Positions 9,695 through 18,897 of a stretch of 64,000 nt of DNA are shown piece after piece. The stretch is from Streptacidiphilus jiangxiensis. Its GTDB lineage: Bacteria; Actinomycetota; Actinomycetes; Streptomycetales; Streptomycetaceae. The notes beneath the pieces are model-generated. The model saw only the letters and a list, made by a program, of their open reading frames with translations. It did no database searches and had not been told where the DNA came from. How positions within the stretch are numbered: the stretch's first letter is position 1; every line of letters starts with the position of its first letter. The position numbers and the translations under genes are program-made. The stretch is from assembly GCF_900109465.1 (NCBI RefSeq), contig NZ_FOAZ01000001.1:310001-374000 (forward strand). The letters are read 5' to 3'.

Positions 9695-12240
9695 TGTTCC
9701 GCTACACACTCCAGACCTTGCGCGCCCGCAAGGGTGGCTTCATCGGTGCCTTCCTGGCGCTCTTCTGCGCGGCCATGCTCGTCACGGCCTGCGGGATCCT
9801 GCTGGAGACGGGCCTGTCCGGCACCGTCGCCACCCAGCGCTACGCCGGCGCGGCCGTGGTGGTCGGCGGCGACCAGCAGGTCCACGAGACGACCACCTCA
9901 CAGAAGAAGGGCAGGACGAAGACCAAGACCAAGTCCAAGCCCCTCTCGGAGCGGGTGTGGCTGCCCGCCGACACGGTGGACAGGCTCTCCGGGCTCCAGG
10001 GCGCCTCGCGGGTCGTCCCGGAGCTCACCTTCACCGCCTACGCCGTGAACGCGCACGGGCAGCCGACCTCGGGGATCGACGGCAAGCCCAGCTACGGGCA
10101 CGCCTGGACGTCCGCTGTGTTGACCCCGTTCACACTCGTCCAGGGCTCCGCGCCGCAGGGCTCGGACCAGGTCGTCGTCGACCGTGAACTGGCCGGGAGC
10201 CTCGGCCTCCACGCCGGCAGCGCGCTCACCGTCGAGTCGGGCCTCGGGCCGCAGCGGTTCACCGTCTCCGGCGTCGCCGCTCCCCGTGGCGGCGACCTCG
10301 CGCAGCAGACCTCGCTCTTCTTCTCGGACGGCGAGGCGGCCACGCTGGCCGGTCACCCCGGCCAGGTCAGCGCGGTGGGCGTCGTCGCCGCGTCCGGTGT
10401 CTCCGCGGACACCCTGGCCGCCGAGGCCCGCCAAGCCCTGGCCGGCACCACCGCCCAGGTCCACACCGGCGGCGACCTCGGTCCCATGGAGTTCCTCGAC
10501 GCCTCGAACGCGCGGATCAAGCTGGTCTCGATGGGTGGTGCGATCGGCGGCACCTCGCTGCTCGTCGCCATCCTGGTGGTGGTCGGCACCTTCGCCCTCG
10601 CCATCCAGCAGCGGTACCGGGAGCTGGCGTTGCTCCGCGCGATCGCGGCCACGCCCAAGCAGGTGCGCAAGCTGATCGGCCGGGAGGCGCTGCTCGTCGG
10701 CGGCGTCGCCGGGGTGACCGGTGCCGTCGCGGGTCTGCCCGTCGCCTACTGGCTGCACGACCGGTTCGTGGCGCTCAGGGCCATCCCGGACACCCTCCAG
10801 GTGACCTTCAGCGTCTTCCCCTTCTTCGCCGCCATCGGCGCGACGTTGCTCGGCGCCTGGGCGGCGGCGCGCATCTCGGCCCGCCGCGCCGCCCGGATCC
10901 GTCCGGCGGAGGCGCTGGCCGAGGCCGCCGTCGAGCGCCGTCCGGGGTGGGGGCGCCTGCTGGCCGGGATCCTGGTGCTGGCGGGCGGCGGGGTGCTGCT
11001 GGCCGTGCTGAGCCTCCTCGACACCGAGGCCGCGTCCTCGCCGGTCACCTTCCTCACCGTGGTCGTGCTGGCCGTCGCCGTCTCGCTGCTGGGCCCGGTG
11101 ATCGTCCGGGCCGCCGTCACCGCGCTCGGCGCCCCGCTGCGCCTGGCCGGCGTCAGTGGCCACCTCGCCGCGGCCAACACCCGCGCGGGCGCCAAGCGGG
11201 CCGCGGCGGCGATCACGCCGCTGGCCCTGCTGATCGCCATGGCCTCCACGGTCTTCTTCGTGGCGACCACGACGGGTGACGCGGCGCAGGAGCAGGCGCG
11301 GGCCGGCAACAAGGCCGACTGGGTCGTGGCCGCGGCCGCCCCCGGCGTTCCCGAGCAGGCCGTGAGGGCCCTGCGGCAGACGCCCGGCGTCACCGCCGTG
11401 ACGGAGGTGCTGCACAGCTCTGTCCGGGTGAGCGTCGACAAGTACACCGTCGAGGGGCTCTCCGCCCAGGGACTCACGCAGACCTTCGACCCCGGCGTCA
11501 CCTCCGGCAGTCTGGACGGCTTCGGTGACGGCAGCGTGGCGCTCAGCAAGGTGGCCGCGTCCGGCCTCGGGAAGAAGCCGGGCGACATCCTGCAGCTGAC
11601 CCTCGGTGACGGAACCCCGGTCACACTCACCGTGGACGCCGTCTACCGGCGCGGGCTGGGCTTCGGGGACCTGACGGTCTCCCACGACCTGCTGGCCAGG
11701 CACGTGGACGACCCGCTTGCCGGGTCGGTCCTGGTCAAAGGAGCGGTGGACCGCGCGGCGCTCACCGCGGCACTGCACGCCTACCCCGGTGTCGCGGTCC
11801 TGGACCGCGGGCAGGTGGACCAACTGGCCACCACGGCGGCGCAGTCCAACGCGGCGGTCAACTACACCGCGATGGGACTGATCATCGCCTTCACGGCGAT
11901 CGCCGCGGTCAACACGCTGGCGATGACCGTCTCCGAGCGCATCCGCGAGTTCGCGCTGCTGCGCCTGGTCGGCACCACCCGGCGCCAGGTCATGCGGATG
12001 CTGCGCCTGGAGTCCGCCGTGGTGGTGCTGCTGGCGGCGGTACTCGGGACCGGTATCGCGCTGGCCGTGCTCACCGCGTTCAGCCTCGGGATGACCGGCT
12101 CCGCCACGCCGTCCGTCGCGCCCTGGCGCTACCTGGGCGCCGTGGGTCTCACGGCCGCTCTCGCGCTGGCGGCCACGATCGTCCCGGGACGGGTGGCCCT
12201 GACCGCGAGTCCGGCGGACGTCATCGGCGCCCGCCAGTGA
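9694..12240 (+). CDS. FtsX-like ABC transporter permease
   Basis: This 848-residue membrane protein has the actinobacterial double-FtsX layout: an N-terminal TM helix, a large extracytoplasmic domain, three TM helices around residues 285-400, a second set near 420-530, another extracytoplasmic domain and three C-terminal TM helices. The motif 'RYRELALLRAIAATPKQVRK' and its C-terminal counterpart 'REFALLRLVGTTRRQVMRM' are typical FtsX coupling segments. A Lys/Thr-rich tract ('KKGRTKTKTKSK') sits in the first extracytoplasmic loop near residue 75, which is unusual. The start overlaps the ATPase stop by one base. Confidence 0.92.
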   Translation: MFRYTLQTLRARKGGFIGAFLALFCAAMLVTACGILLETGLSGTVATQRYAGAAVVVGGDQQVHETTTSQKKGRTKTKTKSKPLSERVWLPADTVDRLSGLQGASRVVPELTFTAYAVNAHGQPTSGIDGKPSYGHAWTSAVLTPFTLVQGSAPQGSDQVVVDRELAGSLGLHAGSALTVESGLGPQRFTVSGVAAPRGGDLAQQTSLFFSDGEAATLAGHPGQVSAVGVVAASGVSADTLAAEARQALAGTTAQVHTGGDLGPMEFLDASNARIKLVSMGGAIGGTSLLVAILVVVGTFALAIQQRYRELALLRAIAATPKQVRKLIGREALLVGGVAGVTGAVAGLPVAYWLHDRFVALRAIPDTLQVTFSVFPFFAAIGATLLGAWAAARISARRAARIRPAEALAEAAVERRPGWGRLLAGILVLAGGGVLLAVLSLLDTEAASSPVTFLTVVVLAVAVSLLGPVIVRAAVTALGAPLRLAGVSGHLAAANTRAGAKRAAAAITPLALLIAMASTVFFVATTTGDAAQEQARAGNKADWVVAAAAPGVPEQAVRALRQTPGVTAVTEVLHSSVRVSVDKYTVEGLSAQGLTQTFDPGVTSGSLDGFGDGSVALSKVAASGLGKKPGDILQLTLGDGTPVTLTVDAVYRRGLGFGDLTVSHDLLARHVDDPLAGSVLVKGAVDRAALTAALHAYPGVAVLDRGQVDQLATTAAQSNAAVNYTAMGLIIAFTAIAAVNTLAMTVSERIREFALLRLVGTTRRQVMRMLRLESAVVVLLAAVLGTGIALAVLTAFSLGMTGSATPSVAPWRYLGAVGLTAALALAATIVPGRVALTASPADVIGARQ

Positions 12241-12287
12241 CGAACGGCGATGGCCGTCGGACGGCGGGGCGGGGGACGGTGGGGCGG

Positions 12288-12307
12288 GGGACGGCGCCGA
12301 CCGTCCC
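12288..12307. terminator. Short GC hairpin between convergent genes
   Basis: GGGACGG and CCGTCCC form a 7-bp stem with a 6-nt loop between the ABC permease (plus) and the small SARP (minus). It lies beside a GGGGCGGGGGACGG sequence repeated twice at 12266-12294. Confidence 0.45.
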
Positions 12308-12332
12308 ACGCCACCGTTCGCCTGACCGGGGT

Positions 12333-13376
12333 TCAGCGGGACAGGACGTGGTCCTCCGGGTCCGGCAGGGCCGACTGTGCGGGGCGGTACTCCCCGCGCC
12401 GGACCGAGGACAGGATCGCGCGGCACAGCTCGACGAGCAGCAGGCAGTCGGGGAAGCACTCGACGCTCTCCGACGCCGCCCGCACGGCCGGCGCCGGCTC
12501 GCCGACCCCGGGGTTCCTGGTGACCAGCGGGCCAGGAGTTCGACCGGCCGGGCCGGTCATCCGGCGGACCAGCTCGTTCAGCTCCTCCGCCCGGCCGAGG
12601 AACGTGCGGTCCTCGCCGTGCGGTGTGCGGGTCACCGCCGGGCGGCCTACGCCGCTGACCAGGATCGCCTGGTGCGTGGACCGCAGTGCCTCGCCCGGGT
12701 CCACGCCCAACTGCTCCGCGAGGACGGTGCGGCCCTCGCCGTAGACCCGCAGCGCGTCCGCCTGGCGACCGCCCCGGTGGAGCGCGGTCATCAGCTGCGC
12801 GCGCAGCCGCTCCCGGACCGGGTACTCCGCCACGAGGCCGGTCAGCTCGGCGGTGACCTGCTCATGCAGGCCCAGCGCCAGATCCGCTTCGATCCGGCTC
12901 TCCAGGGTCAGCATCCGCGCCTCGTCCAGCCGCGGCAGCTCGACGTCCTGCAGGTGCTCGGTGACGTTGGCCAGTGCGGAGCCGTGCCACAGGTCCAGGG
13001 CCAGGCGCAGCAGCCGCCGCGCGTCCGGGAAGCGGTGCTGCCCGAGGGCCTCGCGGCCGAGCCGGTCCAGCCGCTCGAACTCCAGCAGGTCGATGCGGGC
13101 GCCGGGCGCGGTCAGCACGTAGCCGGGCGCCCGCCGGGCGATCACGACGTCCACGCCCAGGTACTGCCGCAGCCTCGACATGTAGGTGTAGATCTGGGCG
13201 TTGGCCGTCGCGGGCGGATCCCAGCCCCACAGCATCGCCGTCAGCCGGGAGTCCGACACCACCTTGCCGTGCGCCATCAGCAGGGTGGCGAGCACGGTGT
13301 GGACCTTGGACCCCGACAGCTTGATTCTCTCGCCGTCTCTTCTTGCTTCCACAGGACCGAGAATCCGGAAGTCCAT
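12333..13376 (-). CDS. SARP regulator with a vestigial NB-ARC domain
   Basis: This 347-residue regulator has an intact winged helix (residues 1-95, starting 'MDFRILGPVEARRDG') and BTAD domain (to about residue 245). The following segment begins like an NB-ARC module ('FLGRAEELNELVRRM'), but the Walker A reads 'NPGVGEPAPAV', with Glu293 and Pro294 where Lys and Thr should be. The protein stops about 50 residues later, without Walker B or TPR repeats. It probably binds DNA but cannot hydrolyse ATP. ATG 13376 has AAGGGGG about 8 nt upstream. It may come from a longer AfsR-like ancestor. Confidence 0.85.
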   Translation of the reverse strand: MDFRILGPVEARRDGERIKLSGSKVHTVLATLLMAHGKVVSDSRLTAMLWGWDPPATANAQIYTYMSRLRQYLGVDVVIARRAPGYVLTAPGARIDLLEFERLDRLGREALGQHRFPDARRLLRLALDLWHGSALANVTEHLQDVELPRLDEARMLTLESRIEADLALGLHEQVTAELTGLVAEYPVRERLRAQLMTALHRGGRQADALRVYGEGRTVLAEQLGVDPGEALRSTHQAILVSGVGRPAVTRTPHGEDRTFLGRAEELNELVRRMTGPAGRTPGPLVTRNPGVGEPAPAVRAASESVECFPDCLLLVELCRAILSSVRRGEYRPAQSALPDPEDHVLSR

Positions 13377-13494
13377 CTCCGGTGCCCCCTTCTGGTCTGG
13401 CTGGGTGCCCTGCACACCTCCAGACAGTAGGGACGGCGGTTATCCACGGATTATCGGCAGGCAATCGGGGAGGCGGTGGCGGAGCAGGGCGCGT

Positions 13495-14148
13495 TCACTG
13501 CGCGAACGATCGGGCGACGGCGCCGAACGCGTCGGCGAGCAGGTCGGCCAGGTCGGCCTCGCCGCCGTGCTCCGCCCAGAACTGCACGGTCTCGCTCGAC
13601 ACGGCCATCACCGCCGCGACCAGAGCGCGCAGCTCCAGTCCGGTGGCGGGCAGACCGGTGCGCTCCGCCATCAGCTCGCACATCACCGCGCTGTTCCGCT
13701 GCATCTCCACCAGCGCGCGGGCCCGGATCGCCGGAACGTCCCGGTACAGCTGCATGCGCAGCAGCACCTCGTCGCGCTCCGCCGCCAGGATCTGCCGCAG
13801 CGGGCCGATCATCGCCTCGCGGACGGACGTGACCAGCGGCTCGCCCACGGGCCTGGCGCGCAGCCCGGACTCCATCAGCGGGTCGTAGTCGTCGCTGATG
13901 ACCAGGTCTTCCTTGGTGGGGAAGTACCGGAAGAAGGTGCTGGGGGAGACCTCCGCCGCCGCCGCGATCTGGTCGACCGTGGTGGCCTCGTAGCCCTGGG
14001 TGCGGAAGAGGCCGAAGGCCGCCGAGCGGATCGCCCGGCGGGTCTTCAGCTTCTTGCGTTCCCGCAGGCCCAGGGGCGCGGCGAGGAGTTCCTCCAGCTC
14101 GGAGCCGGCGGTCGTACGGGTGGGGGTGGGAGTGTTGCCGGAGGTCAT
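13495..14148 (-). CDS. TetR-family repressor of the adjacent MFS exporter
   Basis: This 217-residue regulator has a TetR helix-turn-helix ('TTVDQIAAAAEVSPSTFFRYF') near residues 50-70 and a ligand-binding C-terminal domain of the MftR/TetR_C type. The ATG overlaps the MFS stop codon (ATGA), so both are made from one message. The operon is preceded by a 28-bp near-perfect palindrome that is its likely operator, giving autoregulated, drug-inducible export. Confidence 0.92.
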   Translation of the reverse strand: MTSGNTPTPTRTTAGSELEELLAAPLGLRERKKLKTRRAIRSAAFGLFRTQGYEATTVDQIAAAAEVSPSTFFRYFPTKEDLVISDDYDPLMESGLRARPVGEPLVTSVREAMIGPLRQILAAERDEVLLRMQLYRDVPAIRARALVEMQRNSAVMCELMAERTGLPATGLELRALVAAVMAVSSETVQFWAEHGGEADLADLLADAFGAVARSFAQ

Positions 14149-15695
14149 GCTTCGGATTCTGCCCCACCGGGCACAGCGCCGGGCATCTGCCAGGCGATCA
14201 ACGCGGCGGAGAGCGCCGCGCCGATCCCGCAGGCCAGCAGGACCAGGTCCATGCCGTGGACGAACGCGGCGTGCGCGGACGCGCCGAGCGCCGCGTCCGG
14301 GAGCTTCTGCGCGAGTGCCTGGGCGGCGGAGACCGAGCCGCGGGCCGCGGCGGCTGCCGCCGCGGGCAGCGAGCCGGTGTCCAGGCGGGCGGTGTAGGCG
14401 CTCGCCAGCAGGCTGCCGAGGAGGGCGACGCCGATGGCGCTCGCGGACTGGCGCAGCGTCTGGAGCAGGCCGGAGCCGACACCCGCGCGTTCCTCGGGCA
14501 GGGCGGCCATCGCCGCGCCCATCGCCGGGACCATGGTGAACCCCATGCCCACGCCGAGCAGGCTCAGCCACAGGGCCGTGCGGCCGTAGCCGTCTCCGAC
14601 GGAGGTCGACGCGCCGAGCAGCATGGACGTGGCGACGACGAGCATGCCCGCCGCGACGACCCAGCGGACCGACAGCCTGGCGACGAGGCGCTCCGCGGCC
14701 CGCGCCGCGACCAGCAGCCCGGCCATCAGCGGCATCAGCCGGACGCCGGTGCCGAGCGCGTCGTGGCCGAGCACCGACTGGAGGTACTGCGGCAGGACGA
14801 ACAGGCCGCCCATCATGACGAAGGAGACGAGCACGGAGGCCACCGTGCTCCAGCGGTAGACCCGGTCGGCGAGGAGGGTGAAGTCGACCATCGGGTGGGG
14901 CTGGGAGCGTTCGCGCCGGACCAGCCCGCCGAGCAGCACGACGGCCGCCGTCAGGGAGGCGAGCACCTGCGCGGAGCCCCAACCGTCGGACGGTCCCTGG
15001 ATGATGCCGAAGGTGAGCGCGCCGAGGCCGAGGACGCCCACGACCGCACCGAGCACGTCGATGCGCGGCACGGAGGGGTCGGTCGACTCGGGCACGAGCC
15101 ACAGGCAGGCGACGATGCCGATCGCGATCAACGGGACGTTGATCAGGAAGATCGAGCCCCACCAGAAGTGGTTGAGCAGCAGCCCGCCCAGCATCGGGCC
15201 GAGCGGCATGCCGACGGCCATGCCCGCGGTCATCGCGGCGACGGCGCGCGGCCGTTCGGCGGGTGCGAACAGGCTCGGCAGGATCGCGATGCCGAGCGGC
15301 ATGATGAACGCGCCGCCCAGACCCATCACGGCGCGGACCGCGATCAGGGTGTCGGCCGAGTTCGCCAGGGTGCCCACCAGCGAGGCGACGCCGAACAGCA
15401 CCAGCCCGCCGATGAGCAGTCGCCTGCGCCCGAAGCGGTCGCCGAGGAGCCCGGCGGGGAGCATCGCGGCGGCGAAGACGACCAGGTAGGCGTCGACGAT
15501 CCACTGGAGCTGGCCGGTGGTGGCGTGCAGCTGGATCGCCATGTCGGGCAGGGCGACGTTCAGGATGGTGCCGTCGAAGCCGAGCACCAGCACGCTCAGG
15601 CAGACGGCGGCCAGTGCCCACCAGCGTCGTCGGTCGGGCGGTGAAGAGTCGGCGTCCGTCGCCTTGGTGGTGCTCGTGGTCGCGTCCGTCGTCAT
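14145..15695 (-). CDS. DHA2-family MFS multidrug exporter (14 TMS)
   Basis: This 516-residue permease exports small hydrophobic molecules by proton antiport. The MFS motif A 'GLLGDRFGRRRLL' and the DHA2 start 'LGFDGTILNVALPDM' are present, followed by about 14 hydrophobic segments. Length matches the EmrB/QacA group. It is the first gene of a two-gene operon with its TetR regulator, with a 4-base overlap. The ATG at 15695 sits about 20 nt from the palindromic operator. The substrate cannot be told from sequence. Confidence 0.92.
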   Translation of the reverse strand: MTTDATTSTTKATDADSSPPDRRRWWALAAVCLSVLVLGFDGTILNVALPDMAIQLHATTGQLQWIVDAYLVVFAAAMLPAGLLGDRFGRRRLLIGGLVLFGVASLVGTLANSADTLIAVRAVMGLGGAFIMPLGIAILPSLFAPAERPRAVAAMTAGMAVGMPLGPMLGGLLLNHFWWGSIFLINVPLIAIGIVACLWLVPESTDPSVPRIDVLGAVVGVLGLGALTFGIIQGPSDGWGSAQVLASLTAAVVLLGGLVRRERSQPHPMVDFTLLADRVYRWSTVASVLVSFVMMGGLFVLPQYLQSVLGHDALGTGVRLMPLMAGLLVAARAAERLVARLSVRWVVAAGMLVVATSMLLGASTSVGDGYGRTALWLSLLGVGMGFTMVPAMGAAMAALPEERAGVGSGLLQTLRQSASAIGVALLGSLLASAYTARLDTGSLPAAAAAAARGSVSAAQALAQKLPDAALGASAHAAFVHGMDLVLLACGIGAALSAALIAWQMPGAVPGGAESEA

Positions 15696-15714
15696 GGCAG
15701 CCCCCAGCCCCCTA

Positions 15715-15742
15715 AGAGTTACTGTCTTCTGACAGTAACTCT
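15715..15742. promoter_or_regulatory. 28-bp palindromic operator of the MFS-tetR operon
   Basis: The arms AGAGTTACTGTC and GACAGTAACTCT are perfect inverted repeats around the spacer TTCT. The site lies 20 bp upstream of the MFS start, in a locally AT-rich stretch, where a bound TetR dimer would block transcription. Confidence 0.85.
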
Positions 15743-15762
15743 CAAATTCAAGGGGCTGTCAA

Positions 15763-16425
15763 TCACATCGCGACGAGCGAGACCCCCACGAACTGGACCG
15801 TGAACGCCGCGAGCGTGCAGGCGTGGAAGACCTCGTGGAAGCCGAACCAGCGCGGCGAGGGGTTCGGCCGCTTGAGCCCGTAGATGACGCCGCCGACGCT
15901 GTAGAGCAGGCCGCCGACGATGATCAGCACGGTCACGGTGACGCCGCCGCTGCGGAGGAAGTCGGGCAGGAAGAAGACCGCGGCCCAGCCCAGCGCCAGG
16001 TAGCAGGGCGTGTAGAGCCAGCGCGGTGCGCCGACCCAGAAGACCCGGAACGCGATACCGGCCAGCGCCCCGGCCCAGACCAGCCAGAGCAGCACCTGCT
16101 GCCGCCCGCCGTGCAGCAGCAGAATCGTGATGGGCGTGTAGGTGCCCGCGATGATCAGGAAGATGTTGCTGTGGTCCAGCCGCCGCAGGATCGCCTCGCC
16201 GCGCGGGCCCCAGGTGAACCGGTGGTAGAGCGCGCTGATGCCGAACAGCAGCCAGGCGCTGACGGCGTAGACCGTGCAGGCGACGCGCGCCGCCGTGGTC
16301 GTGGCCAGGCAGATCAGCACGATTCCCGCGGCGACCGTGGCCGGGAACATGCCGGCGTGCAGCCAGCCGCGCATCGCCGGTTTGCGGGCGACATCCTGCT
16401 CAATCATTTCCACCCCAGCGCTCAT
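15763..16425 (-). CDS. Hemolysin III family (TrhA/PAQR-like) membrane protein
   Basis: This integral membrane protein has about 220 residues and seven predicted TM helices. Conserved family residues are visible: 'SALYHR', 'LDHSNIF' and the C-terminal 'GFHEVFHA', whose Ser, Asp and His residues form the metal site of PAQR-like proteins. Bacterial members are linked to membrane fluidity control; the name hemolysin is historical. The start is uncertain: ATG 16437, 16425 and 16407 are all in frame, and none has a clear ribosome site. Tandem palindromes end directly at 16438. Confidence 0.85.
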   Translation of the reverse strand: MSAGVEMIEQDVARKPAMRGWLHAGMFPATVAAGIVLICLATTTAARVACTVYAVSAWLLFGISALYHRFTWGPRGEAILRRLDHSNIFLIIAGTYTPITILLLHGGRQQVLLWLVWAGALAGIAFRVFWVGAPRWLYTPCYLALGWAAVFFLPDFLRSGGVTVTVLIIVGGLLYSVGGVIYGLKRPNPSPRWFGFHEVFHACTLAAFTVQFVGVSLVAM

Positions 16426-16437
16426 GGCGTGAAGCAT

Positions 16438-16470
16438 ACCTACGGCCCCGTAGGTTACCTACCGGTAGGT
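16438..16470. promoter_or_regulatory. Tandem palindromes at the hemolysin III start
   Basis: ACCTACGG and CCGTAGGT (2-nt spacer, 16438-16455) are followed by a perfect 14-bp palindrome ACCTACCGGTAGGT (16457-16470). The shared half site ACCTAC suggests two dimers of one regulator, perhaps TetR-type. It lies between hemolysin III (minus) and pckG (plus) and could act on either. The rest of the gap to 16624 holds the pckG promoter, which I cannot place. Confidence 0.65.
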
Positions 16471-16624
16471 CTGCTGGAATTCTCGTCAAAGTGACGCTGA
16501 CCTGCAGTGTTGTCGTTCTCACAGCCACGCGGTGTGTCACTTGGCGGACATCGGGGATACGCTGCGAAGACCCTCAACCCCTCACCATCCGTTCAAGGAC
16601 GAACGGATGTGAAACGGAGCGATC

Positions 16625-18442
16625 GTGCCGAACGAGAACTCTGCCCTGGTCAACGCTGCCCCGACCAAGCACACGAAGCTGCTGGCATGGGTGCAGGAGA
16701 TCGCAGAGCTCACCCAGCCGGATCGGATCGAGTGGTGCGACGGCTCGGAAGCCGAGTACCAGCGCCTGTGCGACCTGCTTGTCCAGAAGGGCACCTTCCG
16801 CAAGCTGAACGACGAGAAGCGGCCGAACTCCTACTACGCCGCCTCGGACCCGCGCGACGTCGCGCGCGTCGAGGACCGCACGTTCATCTGCTCCGAGGAG
16901 GAGAAGGACGCCGGTCCGACCAACCACTGGAAGGCCCCCGCCGAGATGCGGGCCATCTTCGGTGACATCTTCCAGGGTTCGATGAAGGGCCGCACCATGT
17001 ACGTGGTGCCGTTCTCCATGGGGCCCGTGGGTTCGCCGCTGGCCGCCTACGGCGTCGAGATCACCGACTCCGCCTACGTCGCCGTGTCGATGCGCACCAT
17101 GACCCGCATGGGTCAGGCTGTGCTCGACTACCTGGGCGAGGACGGCGACTTCGTCAAGGCCGTGCACACCCTGGGCGCGCCGCTGGCCGAGGGCGAGGCC
17201 GACGTGGCCTGGCCGTGCAACGAGACGAAGTACATCTCGCACTTCCCGGAGACCAGGGAGATCTGGTCCTACGGTTCCGGCTACGGCGGCAACGCCCTGC
17301 TCGGCAAGAAGTGCTACGCGCTGCGCATCGCCTCGACCATGGCCCGCGACGAGGGCTGGCTGGCCGAGCACATGCTGGTGCTGAAGCTCACCCCGCCGTC
17401 CGGCGAGGCCAAGTACGTCGCGGCCGCGTTCCCCAGCGCCTGCGGCAAGACCAACCTGGCCATGCTCCAGCCGACCATCCCGGGCTGGAAGGTCGAGACC
17501 ATCGGCGACGACATCGCCTGGATGCGGTTCGGTGCGGACGGCCGCCTCTACGCGATCAACCCCGAGGCCGGCTTCTTCGGCGTCGCGCCCGGCACCGGTC
17601 GTGACACCAACGCCAACGCCATCGACTCGATGTACGCCAACACGGTCTTCACCAACGTGGCGCTCACCGACGACGGCGACGTGTGGTGGGAGGGCATGAC
17701 GGCCGAGAAGCCGGCCCACCTCACCGACTGGAAGGGCAACGACTGGACCCCCGAGTCGGAGACCCCGGCGGCGCACCCCAACGCCCGGTTCACCGTCCCG
17801 GCCGCCCAGTGCCCGACCATCGCCCCGGAGTGGGAGGACCCGGCGGGTGTGCCGATCTCGGCCATCCTCTTCGGCGGTCGCCGCGCGAGCGCGGTCCCGC
17901 TGGTGACGGAGTCCTTCGACTGGCAGCACGGCGTCTTCCTGGGCGCCAACGTCGCCTCGGAGCAGACCGCCGCCGCCGAGGGTACGGTCGGCAAGCTGCG
18001 CCGCGACCCGTTCGCGATGCTGCCGTTCTGTGGCTACAACATGGGTGACTACTTCGCCCACTGGCTGGAGATCGGCGAGAACGCCGACGCCGCCAAGCTG
18101 CCGAAGATCTACTACGTGAACTGGTTCCGCAAGAACGCCGACGGCAAGTTCGTCTGGCCGGGCTTCGGCGAGAACAGCCGCGTGCTCAAGTGGATCGTCG
18201 AGCGCCTGGAGGGCACCGGCGAGGGCGTCGAGTCCCCGATCGGTGTCCTGCCCACCCAGGACGCGCTCGACCTGGACGGTCTCACCATCGACCAGGCCGA
18301 CCTCGACCTGCTGCTCTCCGTCGACCGCGACATCTGGAAGCAGGAGGCCGCGCTCATCCCCGAGCACCTGGAGCTCTTCGGCGAGCACACGCCGAAGGCC
18401 CTGTGGGACGAGTACGAGAAGCTGACCCAGCGCCTGGGCTGA
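16625..18442 (+). CDS. pckG: Phosphoenolpyruvate carboxykinase (GTP)
   Basis: This enzyme converts oxaloacetate and GTP to phosphoenolpyruvate, CO2 and GDP, the first step of gluconeogenesis. The 605-residue length is standard. The P-loop '[12 protein letters not shown]', the kinase-2 segment 'IGDDIAW' and the '[12 protein letters not shown]' loop are all seen. The start is GTG 16625, with CGGAG upstream; no longer in-frame start exists nearby. It stands alone as a monocistronic gene. Confidence 0.96.
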   Translation: MPNENSALVNAAPTKHTKLLAWVQEIAELTQPDRIEWCDGSEAEYQRLCDLLVQKGTFRKLNDEKRPNSYYAASDPRDVARVEDRTFICSEEEKDAGPTNHWKAPAEMRAIFGDIFQGSMKGRTMYVVPFSMGPVGSPLAAYGVEITDSAYVAVSMRTMTRMGQAVLDYLGEDGDFVKAVHTLGAPLAEGEADVAWPCNETKYISHFPETREIWSYGSGYGGNALLGKKCYALRIASTMARDEGWLAEHMLVLKLTPPSGEAKYVAAAFPSACGKTNLAMLQPTIPGWKVETIGDDIAWMRFGADGRLYAINPEAGFFGVAPGTGRDTNANAIDSMYANTVFTNVALTDDGDVWWEGMTAEKPAHLTDWKGNDWTPESETPAAHPNARFTVPAAQCPTIAPEWEDPAGVPISAILFGGRRASAVPLVTESFDWQHGVFLGANVASEQTAAAEGTVGKLRRDPFAMLPFCGYNMGDYFAHWLEIGENADAAKLPKIYYVNWFRKNADGKFVWPGFGENSRVLKWIVERLEGTGEGVESPIGVLPTQDALDLDGLTIDQADLDLLLSVDRDIWKQEAALIPEHLELFGEHTPKALWDEYEKLTQRLG

Positions 18443-18460
18443 GCCGCCGAGCCGTAGTGC

Positions 18461-18853
18461 TCAGTTGATCAAAGACTCGCGTGCCGCCGTGTGGACGTCC
18501 ATACGGCGGCACGCGAGTATCGCCGTCCGGGTGTCCTGCTGGGACGCGGCCACGACCAGCACACGGCCGGCCAGGTCGAAGGCGTGGGCGTGGAGCACCG
18601 CGAGGTCGGACGGGTAGGCCACGGCGGCGCGCGGCGGCAGCTGGGTGCCCAGCTCGGCGATCCGCGCGCTGATCGCCGCGGCGGTGTCCTCCAGTGCGGG
18701 ATCGCCGGTCCGAGCGTGGAGCTCGCGCGTGACGTCCAACAGTGCGGCGAGGTGACCGGCCAACTGTCCGCGCAGCCCGCTCACGGGAGTGGCGGGGGCG
18801 TGCGCAGCCCGGACCGGCTTGCGGACAGGACGGATCTTCGGCTGCTCGTACAT
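18461..18853 (-). CDS. Hypothetical protein
   Basis: This 130-residue soluble protein has no domain I recognise. It is helical, with a basic N-terminus ('KIRPVRKPVRAAH') and an alanine-rich body that suggests a helical bundle. It lies convergent with pckG (18 bp apart), and its start faces away from the aminotransferase stop 45 bp upstream. Coding statistics look real (strong third-position GC) and no competing frame is better. I cannot assign a function. Confidence 0.65.
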   Translation of the reverse strand: MYEQPKIRPVRKPVRAAHAPATPVSGLRGQLAGHLAALLDVTRELHARTGDPALEDTAAAISARIAELGTQLPPRAAVAYPSDLAVLHAHAFDLAGRVLVVAASQQDTRTAILACRRMDVHTAARESLIN

Positions 18854-18872
18854 GGGAACAGCCTAACTTGGA

Positions 18873-18897
18873 CTTTGTCTAAATCCAGTCTTTGTCT
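18873..18897. promoter_or_regulatory. Direct repeats CTTTGTCT upstream of hypothetical gene
   Basis: CTTTGTCT occurs at 18873-18880 and 18890-18897 (17-bp period) in an AT-rich pocket between the aminotransferase stop and the hypothetical gene's start. On the minus strand it reads as AGACAAAG boxes. This may be a promoter or operator for the hypothetical gene; the regulator is unknown. Confidence 0.4.

Noticed and set aside
13434-13456. DnaA-box-like TTATCCACGG near 13440
   Set aside because: A single 8-of-9 match with no cluster and no dnaA or dnaN nearby; not evidence of an origin.
16625-18442. Long minus-strand open frame opposite pckG
   Set aside because: Mirror frame of a highly GC-biased gene; the plus strand has every PEPCK motif.
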